A stretch of 64,000 nt of DNA, from NCBI RefSeq assembly GCF_003583985.1, contig NZ_QXML01000004.1, forward strand, positions 355,903-419,902, in the 5' to 3' direction. This stretch comes from Algoriphagus lacus. Lineage in GTDB: Bacteria; Bacteroidota; Bacteroidia; Cytophagales; Cyclobacteriaceae. Numbering within the stretch: position 1 is the stretch's first letter; every line of letters starts with the position of its first letter. The notes below the pieces were generated by a model that saw nothing but the letters and a program-made list of their open reading frames with translations, made no database searches and had not been told where the DNA came from. A program made the translations under genes and the position numbers. This document shows, in pieces, positions 27,985 to 36,169 of the stretch.

Positions 27985-27992
27985 TAGATTTG
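27985..27992 (+). promoter_or_regulatory. Candidate -7 box of argS
   Basis: TAGATTTG is an exact TAnnTTTG match, 99 nt upstream of the preferred argS start at 28092. No -33 TTG is visible at the right spacing. Confidence 0.45.
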
Positions 27993-28091
27993 CAGCCTGC
28001 TTCCATACTGGAAAGAGAATAAAAATTAGAGCTAATTCGAATGGGAGATCAGACATCTTTTGTCTTTCGTCTCATTTCTTACATCTTACCG

Positions 28092-29882
28092 ATGAACATA
28101 CAAGAAAATATCATCCAAGGCATTCAACTGGCTTTCCAGAATATTTACAACTATGATTTGCCGTTGGATCAGATCAGTTTGGCTCCAACCCGAAAGGAAT
28201 TTCAGGGAACTTACACCTTCGTGGTTTTTCCTTTTTTGAAAGTTTCCCAAACCACTCCGGAGGCAACTGCCAACCAAATCGGAGAATATCTCAAAGGTAA
28301 CCTACCAGTCGTAGCTGATTTCAATGTAGTCAAAGGCTTCTTGAATCTCGTTCTCAATGAGCGAGTTTGGTTGGATCTTTTTCAGCAACTTTACTCCAAT
28401 CCCAATCTGGGTCAGTTGCCTGCAAATGGCCAAAAGGTAATGGTGGAATACTCTTCCCCAAACACCAACAAACCCCTTCACCTGGGACATTTGAGAAATA
28501 ACTTCCTGGGTTATTCCGTAGCAGAAATCCTGAAGGCCAATGGCTACGAAGTCATTAAAGCCAATTTGGTAAATGACCGGGGCATTCACATTTGCAAGTC
28601 GATGGTCGCTTACCAGCATTTTGGAAATGGCGAAACGCCGGAAACCTCAGGATTGAAAGGCGATCACCTTGCTGGCAAATACTATGTGCTTTTCGATAAG
28701 GAATACAAAAAGCAGATTGACGAACTAAAAGCAGCTGGGAAATCGGAGGAAGAAGCCAAAAAAGCTGCGCCTTTTATTCTTGAGGCCCAAGAAATGCTCC
28801 GCAAATGGGAAGCAAACGACGAAGCGGTCGTTTCCCTTTGGAAGAAAATGAATGCTTGGGTTTATGCCGGTTTCGACGCTACCTACCGCAAGATGGGCGT
28901 CAACTTTGACAAATTCTATTACGAGTCAGACACCTACCTGTTGGGCAAGGACATCGTGGAAGAAGGCTTGGCAAAAGGCGTATTTTTCAAAAAAGAAAAT
29001 GGGTCAGTTTGGGTGGATTTGACCGATGAAGGATTGGATGAAAAGCTGGTTCGACGTGCGGATGGGACCTCGGTATACATCACGCAAGACTTGGGAACTG
29101 CCGATCTGAAATACAAAGATTTTCAAATTGACAAATCAGTATATGTCGTTGGAAATGAGCAGGATTATCACTTTGACGTCCTGTTTAAGATCATGCGAAA
29201 ACTTGGCAGATCCTATGGAGATGGCCTGTATCATTTGTCCTACGGAATGGTGGATTTGCCTACCGGAAAGATGAAATCCCGGGAAGGAACCGTGGTGGAC
29301 GCGGACGATCTTATGCAGGAAATGATCGAAACTGCAGAGCAACACACCAAGGAACTTGGAAAGATCGAGGGCTTCACGGAAGAACAGGCAAAAGAACTTT
29401 ATGAAATCCTGGGGTTAGGTGCTTTGAAATATTTTCTGCTCAAAGTGGACCCCAAAAAGCGCATGCTGTTCAATCCCCAAGAATCGATCGAATTTCAGGG
29501 ATACACTGGACCGTTTGTTCAATATTCGCATGCAAGAATCGCTGCAATCCTGAGAAAAGCCGAACAAATCGGCGTGAATTACCAATCACCGGATTACGAC
29601 AGCGTAAGCGAACTGGCAGAATCCGAATCTGCATTGATCCTGATTTTGAATGAGTTTGAGCGGAAAATAAAAATGGCTGCGGACGAGTATTCTCCGGCCA
29701 TCATAGCCCAATACTTATTTGATCTAGCTAAAGAATACAACCGATTCTATGCCGAAGTGCCAATTTTCCATGAAAAGGACCACGCAATACAGGCCTTCAG
29801 ATTGGCGCTTTCGGCACAAACAGCCAAAACAATCAAGAAAGGAATGAGTTTACTCGGTATCAATGTCCCAGAACGCATGTAA
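28092..29882 (+). CDS. argS: Arginine--tRNA ligase
   Basis: 596 residues from the ATG at 28092. An in-frame ATG at 28041 would add 17 residues without family counterpart. Class I synthetase: N-terminal tRNA-binding Add-1 domain (about 1-110), the HIGH motif as HLGH (130-133) within SSPNTNKPLHLGHLRN, the KMSKS-like loop as MKSREGT (about 395-401), and a C-terminal anticodon-binding helical domain from about 455 (YTGPFVQYSHARIAAILRK). It begins an operon with glutathione peroxidase, 2 bp after its stop, and menA. Confidence 0.97.
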   Translation: MNIQENIIQGIQLAFQNIYNYDLPLDQISLAPTRKEFQGTYTFVVFPFLKVSQTTPEATANQIGEYLKGNLPVVADFNVVKGFLNLVLNERVWLDLFQQLYSNPNLGQLPANGQKVMVEYSSPNTNKPLHLGHLRNNFLGYSVAEILKANGYEVIKANLVNDRGIHICKSMVAYQHFGNGETPETSGLKGDHLAGKYYVLFDKEYKKQIDELKAAGKSEEEAKKAAPFILEAQEMLRKWEANDEAVVSLWKKMNAWVYAGFDATYRKMGVNFDKFYYESDTYLLGKDIVEEGLAKGVFFKKENGSVWVDLTDEGLDEKLVRRADGTSVYITQDLGTADLKYKDFQIDKSVYVVGNEQDYHFDVLFKIMRKLGRSYGDGLYHLSYGMVDLPTGKMKSREGTVVDADDLMQEMIETAEQHTKELGKIEGFTEEQAKELYEILGLGALKYFLLKVDPKKRMLFNPQESIEFQGYTGPFVQYSHARIAAILRKAEQIGVNYQSPDYDSVSELAESESALILILNEFERKIKMAADEYSPAIIAQYLFDLAKEYNRFYAEVPIFHEKDHAIQAFRLALSAQTAKTIKKGMSLLGINVPERM

Positions 29883-29884
29883 TT

Positions 29885-30469
29885 ATGAAGACTATTTTAC
29901 TCCTAATCAGCATTTTAATTTTTGCCTGTGGCAAAACGCTTGATCGACCCACCGAAGCAGAAGCATTTCATCCCTCCTACGACAAAACAATGGAAAGCAC
30001 CTTCTACAACTTTAAAATGAAAGATATCAACGGCAAAGAAGTTGATTTCTCAGAATTTAAAGGCAAAAAACTATTGATCGTCAATGTGGCTTCCAAGTGT
30101 GGCTACACCAAACAATATGCTCAACTGCAAGAACTGTATGCCGAGCATGGGGATAAAATCATGATTCTGGGTTTCCCTGCCAACAACTTTGGTGGTCAGG
30201 AACCCGGGTCCAACGAGGAGATCAAAGAATTCTGCTCAACGGAGTTTGGAGTGACTTTCCCGATGTTTGAAAAGATTTCTGTCAAAGGTTTTGACAAGCA
30301 TCCACTTTACAGATGGCTATCCGACGCCTCTCAAAATGGTTGGAACAACGAAGAACCAAGCTGGAACTTCTGCAAGTATTTTATCAATGAAAAAGGTGAA
30401 CTTGTTAAGTTCTTTCCTTCTTCCGTAGCCCCTTTGGATGAAGAAATCCTCAAATTAATCGAGGCCTGA
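29885..30469 (+). CDS. Glutathione peroxidase family lipoprotein
   Basis: 194 residues. Lipoprotein signal with the lipid-attached cysteine at C15 (LIFAC). Thioredoxin-fold peroxidase with the catalytic tetrad visible: Cys72 in NVASKCGYT, Gln105 in FPANNFGGQEPGS, and Trp-Asn in SWNFCKYF. It probably reduces hydroperoxides in the periplasm using thioredoxin-like donors, since Bacteroidota usually lack glutathione. Starts 2 bp after argS and is 16 bp before menA, so it is co-transcribed with both, though functionally unrelated. Confidence 0.92.
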   Translation: MKTILLLISILIFACGKTLDRPTEAEAFHPSYDKTMESTFYNFKMKDINGKEVDFSEFKGKKLLIVNVASKCGYTKQYAQLQELYAEHGDKIMILGFPANNFGGQEPGSNEEIKEFCSTEFGVTFPMFEKISVKGFDKHPLYRWLSDASQNGWNNEEPSWNFCKYFINEKGELVKFFPSSVAPLDEEILKLIEA

Positions 30470-30485
30470 TTCAAGAATTCCTGTT

Positions 30486-31394
30486 TTGAAAAAAGAAATT
30501 AAAACCAAAAAAGAAGCCTGGCTGCACGCAGTCAGGCTTCGTACTTTACCTTTGGCTTTAGCCAGTATTTTTGCCGGATCCTTCTTAGCCGCCTGGAAGG
30601 GGGATTTTCGGTGGGAGATTCTCCTCCTGGCTTCATTGACCACAATATTTCTTCAAATCCTTTCCAATCTCTCAAATGACTATGGGGACACGGTTCACGG
30701 AGCAGATTCGGCAGATCGGCAGGGTCCGATTCGTGCAGTCCAATCCGGTCTGATTTCTTTGCCTGAAATGAAAAGGGCCATGTACCTTTTCGGCCTATTT
30801 TCCTTGGTTTCTGGTTTGCTTTTGCTCTACCTGGCAGTACAGGATTGGAAGCTATTTTCGCTTTTCCTGGCATTGGGATTGGTGGCGATTTGGGCGGCGA
30901 TTTCCTATACCTCCGGCAAAAATCCTTATGGCTATGCCGGCTTGGGTGATATTTCAGTGTTTGTTTTCTTCGGTTTGCTGGGAGTCTTGGGTACTTTTTA
31001 CCTCCATACGCTAAGTTTTGATCCTTTGGCAGTGGTAATCGCAATTTCATTGGGATGCTTTAGCACAGCCGTTTTAAACATCAACAATATCCGGGATATT
31101 GAATCGGATCAAAAAGCCGGGAAGCGTTCAATTCCAGTCCGAATCGGTCGAAAAGCAGCTGTTCAGTACAATTGGGCACTTTTGGTCACAGGGTATATTT
31201 GTTTGATTGGTTTTGCCATTTTGAGTGATCACCTTTTTTCTTTGCTGGCAAGCTTAACCTGGCCATTAATGATGAAAGTTGCCTTGGGGGTACAAAATGC
31301 CAAGACATCAGCTGAAACAGACCCTTTTCTGAAAAAAATGGCCATAAGTACCCTTCTTTGGGTCATTCTTTTTGGAATTGGAATATTGATCTGA
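30486..31394 (+). CDS. menA: 1,4-dihydroxy-2-naphthoate polyprenyltransferase
   Basis: 302 residues, UbiA superfamily membrane prenyltransferase of menaquinone synthesis. The first Asp-rich motif is NDYGDTVHGAD with RQGPIRAVQSG after it; the second is NNIRDIESDQKAGKRSIPVRIG. About eight hydrophobic segments follow the usual order. The start is a TTG at 30486: there is no in-frame ATG until far inside the conserved region, so the rare start is well supported. Last gene of the argS-gpx-menA operon. Confidence 0.93.
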   Translation: MKKEIKTKKEAWLHAVRLRTLPLALASIFAGSFLAAWKGDFRWEILLLASLTTIFLQILSNLSNDYGDTVHGADSADRQGPIRAVQSGLISLPEMKRAMYLFGLFSLVSGLLLLYLAVQDWKLFSLFLALGLVAIWAAISYTSGKNPYGYAGLGDISVFVFFGLLGVLGTFYLHTLSFDPLAVVIAISLGCFSTAVLNINNIRDIESDQKAGKRSIPVRIGRKAAVQYNWALLVTGYICLIGFAILSDHLFSLLASLTWPLMMKVALGVQNAKTSAETDPFLKKMAISTLLWVILFGIGILI

Positions 31395-31473
31395 TCAAAA
31401 GCTGACAAAAGTCCTTTTCTGGTCGACGATTTTGGCTAATATTAGTAGAAACATTTAGCCCAACACGATCACT

Positions 31474-32328
31474 ATGATAAAAGTCCTCGTTCCTTTTGAT
31501 TTCTCCCAAACTGCCTCCTACGCGCTGAATTTTGCCACAAAACTTTCCAGCAATTATTCAGGGATTCAGATTACGGTTTTACACATTTTGGAAATGCCCG
31601 TTACCACCGGATTAAGCACCATGGGAGGTGGAATGGATCCCATTCCGGATTTTCAAAACCAAATCTTCTTTATGGAATTGGTTGAATCCAGGAAAAAACA
31701 GCTGAAAGAATTGGAGGATACTTATAAATCCGCCTTGTTTACTCTACAAACCAAACTGGTGATGGGTAATGTTTTCAAGAGCATTTCTCAGGCCATCCAA
31801 GAAGAAGAATCTGACTTGGTGGTCATGGGTTCCAAAGGTTCCTCCGGCCTGGAAGAAGTAATGATTGGAAGCAATACCGAAAAGGTAGTCCGCACTGCAT
31901 CCTGTCCGGTAGTCACTGTAAAAGCTGAAACAGACGTTACCAAAATGAAAAAAGTGGTCTTTGCATCTGATTTCAGAGAAGCTAATGATGAAGTTGCAGC
32001 ACGATTTAAGCGGATCCAAACCTTGTTCGATGCCCAGTTTTACTTTGTTGTGGTGAACACGCCAGGGAATTTTGAAACCACTCGTGACTCAATGGCCAGA
32101 ATCAAGGCATTTGTCAATAAGTATCATTTCGAAAACATCAAAGCTGAAGTTTACAACTCGCTCTCAGAAGAAGCAGGCATTATCGATTTTGCAGATGATA
32201 TAGACGCCGATCTGATTGCCATGACGACTCATGGACGCACGGGACTTTTACACCTACTAACAGGAAGTATCGCAGAAGATGTGGTCAATCATTCTCAAAG
32301 ACCGGTCTGGACATACAAAACGAAATAA
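31474..32328 (+). CDS. Universal stress protein, two-domain
   Basis: 284 residues with two tandem UspA domains (about 1-150 and 155-284). Domain 1 starts KVLVPFDFSQTASYALNFA and carries the ATP-binding VMGSKGSSGLEEVMIGSNTEKVVRTASCPVVTV. Domain 2 starts KKVVFASDFREAND and ends with MTTHGRTGLLHLLTGSIAEDVVNHSQRPVWT. The G-2x-G-9x-G(S/T) loop is present in both. Such proteins bind ATP or respond to stress, with no fixed reaction. Stands alone with a terminator downstream. Confidence 0.93.
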   Translation: MIKVLVPFDFSQTASYALNFATKLSSNYSGIQITVLHILEMPVTTGLSTMGGGMDPIPDFQNQIFFMELVESRKKQLKELEDTYKSALFTLQTKLVMGNVFKSISQAIQEEESDLVVMGSKGSSGLEEVMIGSNTEKVVRTASCPVVTVKAETDVTKMKKVVFASDFREANDEVAARFKRIQTLFDAQFYFVVVNTPGNFETTRDSMARIKAFVNKYHFENIKAEVYNSLSEEAGIIDFADDIDADLIAMTTHGRTGLLHLLTGSIAEDVVNHSQRPVWTYKTK

Positions 32329-32344
32329 TTCAAGCGTAAATTTG

Positions 32345-32371
32345 AGGCCTGCACATCAATGCAGGCCTTTT
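32345..32371 (+). terminator. Terminator after the universal stress gene
   Basis: 9-bp stem AGGCCTGCA / TGCAGGCCT with a 6-nt loop and T4 tail, 16 bp after the stop codon and 10 bp before the next ATG. Confidence 0.85.
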
Positions 32372-32381
32372 CATTTTACCT

Positions 32382-32735
32382 ATGAGCAAGAAAAACAACG
32401 ACTGGAAAAAACGCGATGGAGTAGTCTATTCCACCAGCGATAATTTTGAATACAACCAAGGAGAAGAGGAGTCTGCAGTCACCTTGCCCCCTTCCCAACA
32501 AAAGCTTAAAGTGCTTTTGGATAAAAAACAACGAGCTGGAAAACAAGTGACTTTGGTTGAGGGCTTTATTGGCTCAGAGGAAGATTTGAAAGAATTGGGA
32601 AAGCTGCTCAAAAACAAATGTAGTGTGGGTGGGTCCACTAAAGACGGAGAAATTCTAATCCAAGGAGATCACCGGGAAAAAGTCCTCCAGGTGTTGATAC
32701 AAGCTGGTTACGGCGCTAAAAAGGCTGGAGGGTGA
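32382..32735 (+). CDS. SUI1/YciH-family translation initiation factor-like protein
   Basis: 117 residues. The C-terminal SUI1 fold (about 45-115) has KQRAGKQVTLVEGFIGSEEDLKELGKLLKNKCSVGGSTKDGEILIQGDHREKVLQVLIQAGYGAKKAG as one recognisable domain. The glycine-rich CSVGGSTKDGEI loop and the terminal GYGAKKAG are diagnostic. Bacterial YciH resembles eIF1 and may tune start-codon choice; its effect here is not known. Its stop overlaps the GTG start of the SGNH hydrolase gene by 4 nt (GTGA), implying coupled translation. Confidence 0.93.
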   Translation: MSKKNNDWKKRDGVVYSTSDNFEYNQGEEESAVTLPPSQQKLKVLLDKKQRAGKQVTLVEGFIGSEEDLKELGKLLKNKCSVGGSTKDGEILIQGDHREKVLQVLIQAGYGAKKAGG

Positions 32736-33448
32736 TTTCGGATTACACCATTTTTCAGGCAAAACTCTATCCGGTTTTGCCTTTTCTTTTCTATCAGGCT
32801 GGAAAAGTCAAAATGGAACGTCCTACTCCACCAGCAATTTCAGAGCAGTTGATTCTTGGAAGTGGGGAACTGAAAATTCTGGTTTTGGGAGAGTCCACTG
32901 TTGCCGGTGTCGGTGCAAGTCAGCCTCAGTTTACCCTTCCAGGCCAGCTCTCCAAACTAATGGGGCACAATTATGAAATCACCAATTTGGGAAAAAATGG
33001 TCTCAGGATCAGTCAAGTCTTCAGTCATTTAGGAGGAGAAATTTTAGATCATAAAAATGGGGTTAAAGGTATATTCATTTTTCTCGGAGCAAATGATTGC
33101 TTTCATTTAACCCATCCTATCCGATATAGAAAGCATTTGAATAACGTAATTTCAAAATTACTGACCCAATTCACTCCGGATTGGATTTACCTGGCTGATA
33201 TCCCTCCTGTCCATCTTTTTCCTGCATTTCCAGCTTTGCTTCGAAACTATCTCAAGACCCAGCGCAACTTCCTGAGAGCGGAAATGATTGCCTTTGCCAA
33301 TGAAAATCAAAATGTTGTTTTTGATCCACTGACTGGAACTTTCAATCCGGAATTTTTCTCTTCAGATGGAATCCACCCTTCTGATTTTGGATACGAAAAA
33401 ATTGCAGAATTTGCTTTTAATGGTTTGAAGAATAGATTTCTGATTTGA
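32732..33448 (+). CDS. SGNH/GDSL-family hydrolase
   Basis: 238 residues from a GTG that overlaps the previous stop (GTGA). The N-terminal LYPVLPFLFYQAGKV stretch is typical of one SGNH subgroup, which supports this start over the ATG at 32813. Catalytic blocks: I with Ser in VLGESTVAGVG, the Gly/Asn blocks in NLGKNG and FLGANDCFHL, and Asp-His in SSDGIHPSDFGY. It probably hydrolyses an ester (lipase, esterase or acetylesterase). A hydrophobic N-terminus may attach it to the membrane. Confidence 0.87.
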   Translation: MISDYTIFQAKLYPVLPFLFYQAGKVKMERPTPPAISEQLILGSGELKILVLGESTVAGVGASQPQFTLPGQLSKLMGHNYEITNLGKNGLRISQVFSHLGGEILDHKNGVKGIFIFLGANDCFHLTHPIRYRKHLNNVISKLLTQFTPDWIYLADIPPVHLFPAFPALLRNYLKTQRNFLRAEMIAFANENQNVVFDPLTGTFNPEFFSSDGIHPSDFGYEKIAEFAFNGLKNRFLI

Positions 33449-33456
33449 ATTAAGGA

Positions 33457-34020
33457 TTAGCCTTCAATCTCAGCGATCAACTCATCATACCAGGCTTCTC
33501 CGTATTTTCGAACCAATGCATCCTTCAAAAATCGGTAAAGTGGAACTTTTAGGCTTTGGCCAAGCTGGCAGGCAGGATCACAGATATGCCACCGATCATA
33601 ATTAAGCGCATCAAATTGGTCATATTTTGTGACCCGGATTGGATAGAGGTGGCATGAAATCGGCTTCTTCCAGGAAATTTTTCCGTCAATATAAGCCTGT
33701 TCAATTCCGCATTTCAGGATTCCTCGGTCATCATACAGAGCATAAGCACATTCTCGGTTTTCACCAATGGTAGGAGTTCCTTTACCCCCGTCCTTGTCAA
33801 TCACCCAAGTACCCTGAGCTTCGATTGCTTTTCTCCCCTCTTCCGTGATGTAGTCTTTGACAATAGGATTGATTTCTTCAAGAATTTTGGTTTCCTCATC
33901 TTCCAATGGAGCCCCAGCATCTCCTTCCACGCAACATGCACCTTTGCAGGCTTCGAGATCACATACAAAAAAGTTTTCTTTGATATCGTCGGACAAAACC
34001 GCATTACCCACCAGAATCAT
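33457..34020 (-). CDS. DUF3109 family cysteine-rich protein
   Basis: 187 residues. Eight or so cysteines in the pattern typical of DUF3109: [11 protein letters not shown] near residue 20-30, [27 protein letters not shown] and [12 protein letters not shown]. These look like metal ligands, related to YkgJ-type zinc or iron-binding proteins, but the metal and function are unknown. No signal peptide, so cytoplasmic. It converges on the SGNH gene with an 8-bp gap, and a terminator hairpin lies 100 bp upstream of its start. Confidence 0.87.
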   Translation of the reverse strand: MILVGNAVLSDDIKENFFVCDLEACKGACCVEGDAGAPLEDEETKILEEINPIVKDYITEEGRKAIEAQGTWVIDKDGGKGTPTIGENRECAYALYDDRGILKCGIEQAYIDGKISWKKPISCHLYPIRVTKYDQFDALNYDRWHICDPACQLGQSLKVPLYRFLKDALVRKYGEAWYDELIAEIEG

Positions 34021-34122
34021 AGCCTATTCAATTTTAGTCAAAGGTAAAAATCAAAGATTCCGAATCCTATTCACTCATTTTGGCAGGTCTTTTTTTTTTA
34101 AAATTTGAATCAAATGGGCACA

Positions 34123-34149
34123 AAAAAGAACCGCCCCTTTCGGAGCGGC
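34123..34149 (-). terminator. Orphan minus-strand terminator upstream of the DUF3109 gene
   Basis: On the minus strand CCGCUCC-GAAA-GGGGCGG (one U-G wobble, GNRA tetraloop) is followed by UUCUUUUUUG. No minus-strand gene ends before it. It could end an unannotated small RNA or act as an attenuator in the leader of the DUF3109 mRNA. Confidence 0.65.
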
Positions 34150-34302
34150 TCAACCCAGCACTATGAAGAAAAGCTATTTAAGCCTTTTGAGTATAGAACA
34201 GGAGAATAAGATTAATGTTTCTCCGAGATGAAAAAAAAGTGGATTTTTTTTCAAAGGGTCATCAACTTTCCCCAAAAGCGAACTGATTACCTCAAATTAC
34301 CG

Positions 34303-34309
34303 TACTTTG
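34303..34309 (+). promoter_or_regulatory. Candidate -7 element of rnpB
   Basis: TACTTTG, one base shorter than TAnnTTTG, ends 4 nt before the 5' end of the RNase P RNA. That is the spacing expected for a -7 box of a stable RNA whose 5' end is the transcription start or close to it. Confidence 0.5.
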
Positions 34310-34313
34310 CAGC

Positions 34314-34712
34314 GTGCAAGTCGTCTTGTCGCCCCGATCTAGATCGGGGAGGAAAGTCCGGGCAACATAGAGCGCCATACTTCCTAACGGGAAGGCCCCA
34401 GACTGGAGACGGTAAGGGGACAGAAAGTGCCACAGAAAACAAACCGTCCCGATCCCGATAGTTATCGGAATCGGGATAAGGGTGAAAAGGTGGGGTAAGA
34501 GCCCACCGCTCCGACAGTGATGAAGGAGGCACGGCAAACCTTATGGGTTGAAAGATCAAATAGGCCCTGGGCAAAGAGCTGCTCGTTCGATTCCCGTTTA
34601 GGCGGGATTCCGGGGTGGGTAGATCGATTGATCCCGACCGCGAGGTCGGGACTAGATAAATGACAAGAGCCCCGAGTGATCGGGGAACAGAACCCGGCTT
34701 ACAGACTTGCAC
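34314..34712 (+). ncRNA. rnpB: RNase P RNA (class A)
   Basis: About 399 nt. The ends pair (GTGCAAG at 34314 with CTTGCAC at 34706-34712) to form P1. Universal conserved strings are present in order: GAGGAAAGTCCGGGC (CR-I), GGGTGAAAAGGTGGGGTAAGAGCCCACCG (CR-II/III, about 34480-34508), GCACGGCAAACC, and AGATAAATGACA with ACAGAACCCGGCTTA at the 3' side (CR-V). Several peripheral helices have strong GATCCCGA-type hairpins. It cleaves pre-tRNA 5' leaders with RnpA. Open frames on both strands over this region are shadows. A TTTTT run follows directly. Confidence 0.97.
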
Positions 34713-34732
34713 TTTTTACTTACTTTCATACT

Positions 34733-35890
34733 ATGCCAAAGATTCTGATTATTGACGACGAACGGTTCATCCGCGCTTCCCTTAGGGAAATTCTAGAATA
34801 CGAGAAATTTGAAGTTACCGAAGCAAAAGACGGAGAAGAAGGTCTTGCCAAACTCCAGGAGGAAGAGTTTGACTTGGTTCTTTGTGATGTGAAAATGCCC
34901 AAAATGGACGGAATCGAGGTATTAGATCATGCCAAAGCCATGGATCGATCACCTCAGTTTATCATGATTTCTGCGCACGGCAGTATTGAGACTGCTGTTG
35001 AGGCAACCAAGAAAGGTGCCTTTGACTTTATCCCCAAACCACCGGATCTCAACCGACTATTACTCACTGTTCGGAATGCTTTGGACAAAAAGCAATTGGT
35101 GACTGAGACAAAAGTCCTCAAGAAAAAACTTTCCAAAAAACTGGATATGGTTGGTGAATCACCTGCCATTGCAAGAGTCAAAGACACCATTGAAAAAGTG
35201 GCTCCAACAGATGCCCGAGTCCTAATTACTGGCCCAAATGGGACAGGAAAAGAACTTGTCGCTCACTGGATTCACCAAAAAAGCAATCGACAGGCAGAGC
35301 CTTTTGTGGCTGTTAACTGTGCTGCAATACCCTCTGAACTGATTGAATCGGAACTTTTTGGTCACGAAAAAGGAGCTTTTACCTCTGCCCATAAACAACG
35401 AAACGGAAAATTTGAACAAGCCCAGAATGGGACTTTGTTTCTTGATGAAATCGGAGACATGTCACTTTCTGCCCAATCGAAAGTCCTCCGTGCGCTTCAG
35501 GAAAATCTTATCAACCGTGTAGGAAGTGACAAAGACATCAAAGTAGATGTACGGGTATTGGCTGCTACCAACAAGGATTTGAAAAAAGAGATTGAGGCAG
35601 GGAGGTTTCGGGAAGATCTTTACCACCGACTAAGTGTAATACTTATTCAGGTTCCGGCTTTAAAGGACAGAAAAGAGGATATCCCTCTCCTAGTGGACAA
35701 ATTTCTGGAGGACATTGCCCAAGAAAGCGGGGATGCCAAAAAAGCAATCACAAAAGAAGCACTTGGAAAACTTCAGGAATTCCCTTGGACTGGAAATATC
35801 AGGGAGCTAAGAAACGTGGTGGAGCGACTGGTAATACTTGGAGAACCCACGATCAGTCTGGAAGACATAAAAAAATATGCTGACTATTAA
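34733..35890 (+). CDS. Sigma-54 activator-type response regulator without DNA-binding domain
   Basis: 385 residues from the ATG at 34733; the frame is open upstream into rnpB, but homology starts at MPKILIIDDE. Receiver domain (1-120) with DDE at 8-10, phospho-acceptor D52 (CDVKMPKMDG) and K102 in FIPKPP. AAA+ domain (about 137-370) with Walker A GPNGTGKE (167-174), Walker B LFLDEIGD, and the WTGNIRELRNVVERL block. Oddities: the sigma-54 contact loop reads GAFTSA (214-219), not GAFTGA, and the protein ends 15 residues after the AAA+ core with no Fis-type helix-turn-helix. Begins 20 nt after rnpB. The partner kinase is not in the window. Confidence 0.92.
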   Translation: MPKILIIDDERFIRASLREILEYEKFEVTEAKDGEEGLAKLQEEEFDLVLCDVKMPKMDGIEVLDHAKAMDRSPQFIMISAHGSIETAVEATKKGAFDFIPKPPDLNRLLLTVRNALDKKQLVTETKVLKKKLSKKLDMVGESPAIARVKDTIEKVAPTDARVLITGPNGTGKELVAHWIHQKSNRQAEPFVAVNCAAIPSELIESELFGHEKGAFTSAHKQRNGKFEQAQNGTLFLDEIGDMSLSAQSKVLRALQENLINRVGSDKDIKVDVRVLAATNKDLKKEIEAGRFREDLYHRLSVILIQVPALKDRKEDIPLLVDKFLEDIAQESGDAKKAITKEALGKLQEFPWTGNIRELRNVVERLVILGEPTISLEDIKKYADY

Positions 35891-35905
35891 AGGTCAGCAT
35901 ATTTT

Positions 35906-36025
35906 TTAGCTATTGGATTTTTGTGCGGAAGGCGCTTTTGCATAGGCCGGGCAAGGTTTGCTGGAAGCGCATGCTCCCAAGGCTAAAATCCCGATTAATA
36001 GTGCAATCGTTGCTAATCTTTTCAT
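35906..36025 (-). CDS. 39-residue lipoprotein
   Basis: Short minus-strand frame of 40 codons from the ATG at 36025 to TAA at 35908-35906. The product begins MKRLATIALLIGILALGAC, a textbook lipoprotein signal with the lipid cysteine at position 19, followed by ASSKPCPAYAKAPSAQ and the stop. The mature peptide would be 21 residues with one further cysteine (in KPCPAY). The CxSSKPCPAY pattern recurs as far as I recall in other Bacteroidota small lipoproteins, which I cannot verify here. Good signal-peptide structure, rather than length, is the evidence. Function unknown. Confidence 0.7.
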   Translation of the reverse strand: MKRLATIALLIGILALGACASSKPCPAYAKAPSAQKSNS

Positions 36026-36169
36026 CTGTTTAAAATTTGTTTTTTAGAGGTCAGATGGAATCTCGCATTGTTAATAATCATTCCCCCAAACTGAGAATTG
36101 ATCCAAGCTTGATTTCATAGGTTAATTTTTATACTGATCAAATATGTCCATTAAATTTTAAGATAGCAA

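Noticed and set aside
32337..32344. TAAATTTG, an exact -7 match before the SUI1 gene
   Set aside because: It directly abuts the terminator hairpin of the preceding gene, so a transcript starting there would begin in the hairpin.
34163..34231. Tiny plus-strand frame beginning MKKSYLSLL (22 codons)
   Set aside because: Too short and without clear signal, RBS or conservation; it may be part of an untranslated region upstream of rnpB.
34287..34712. Minus-strand open frame of 141 codons, and plus-strand frames starting at 34228 and inside the region
   Set aside because: They lie over RNase P RNA, whose conserved blocks explain the sequence. The frames have no recognisable protein features.
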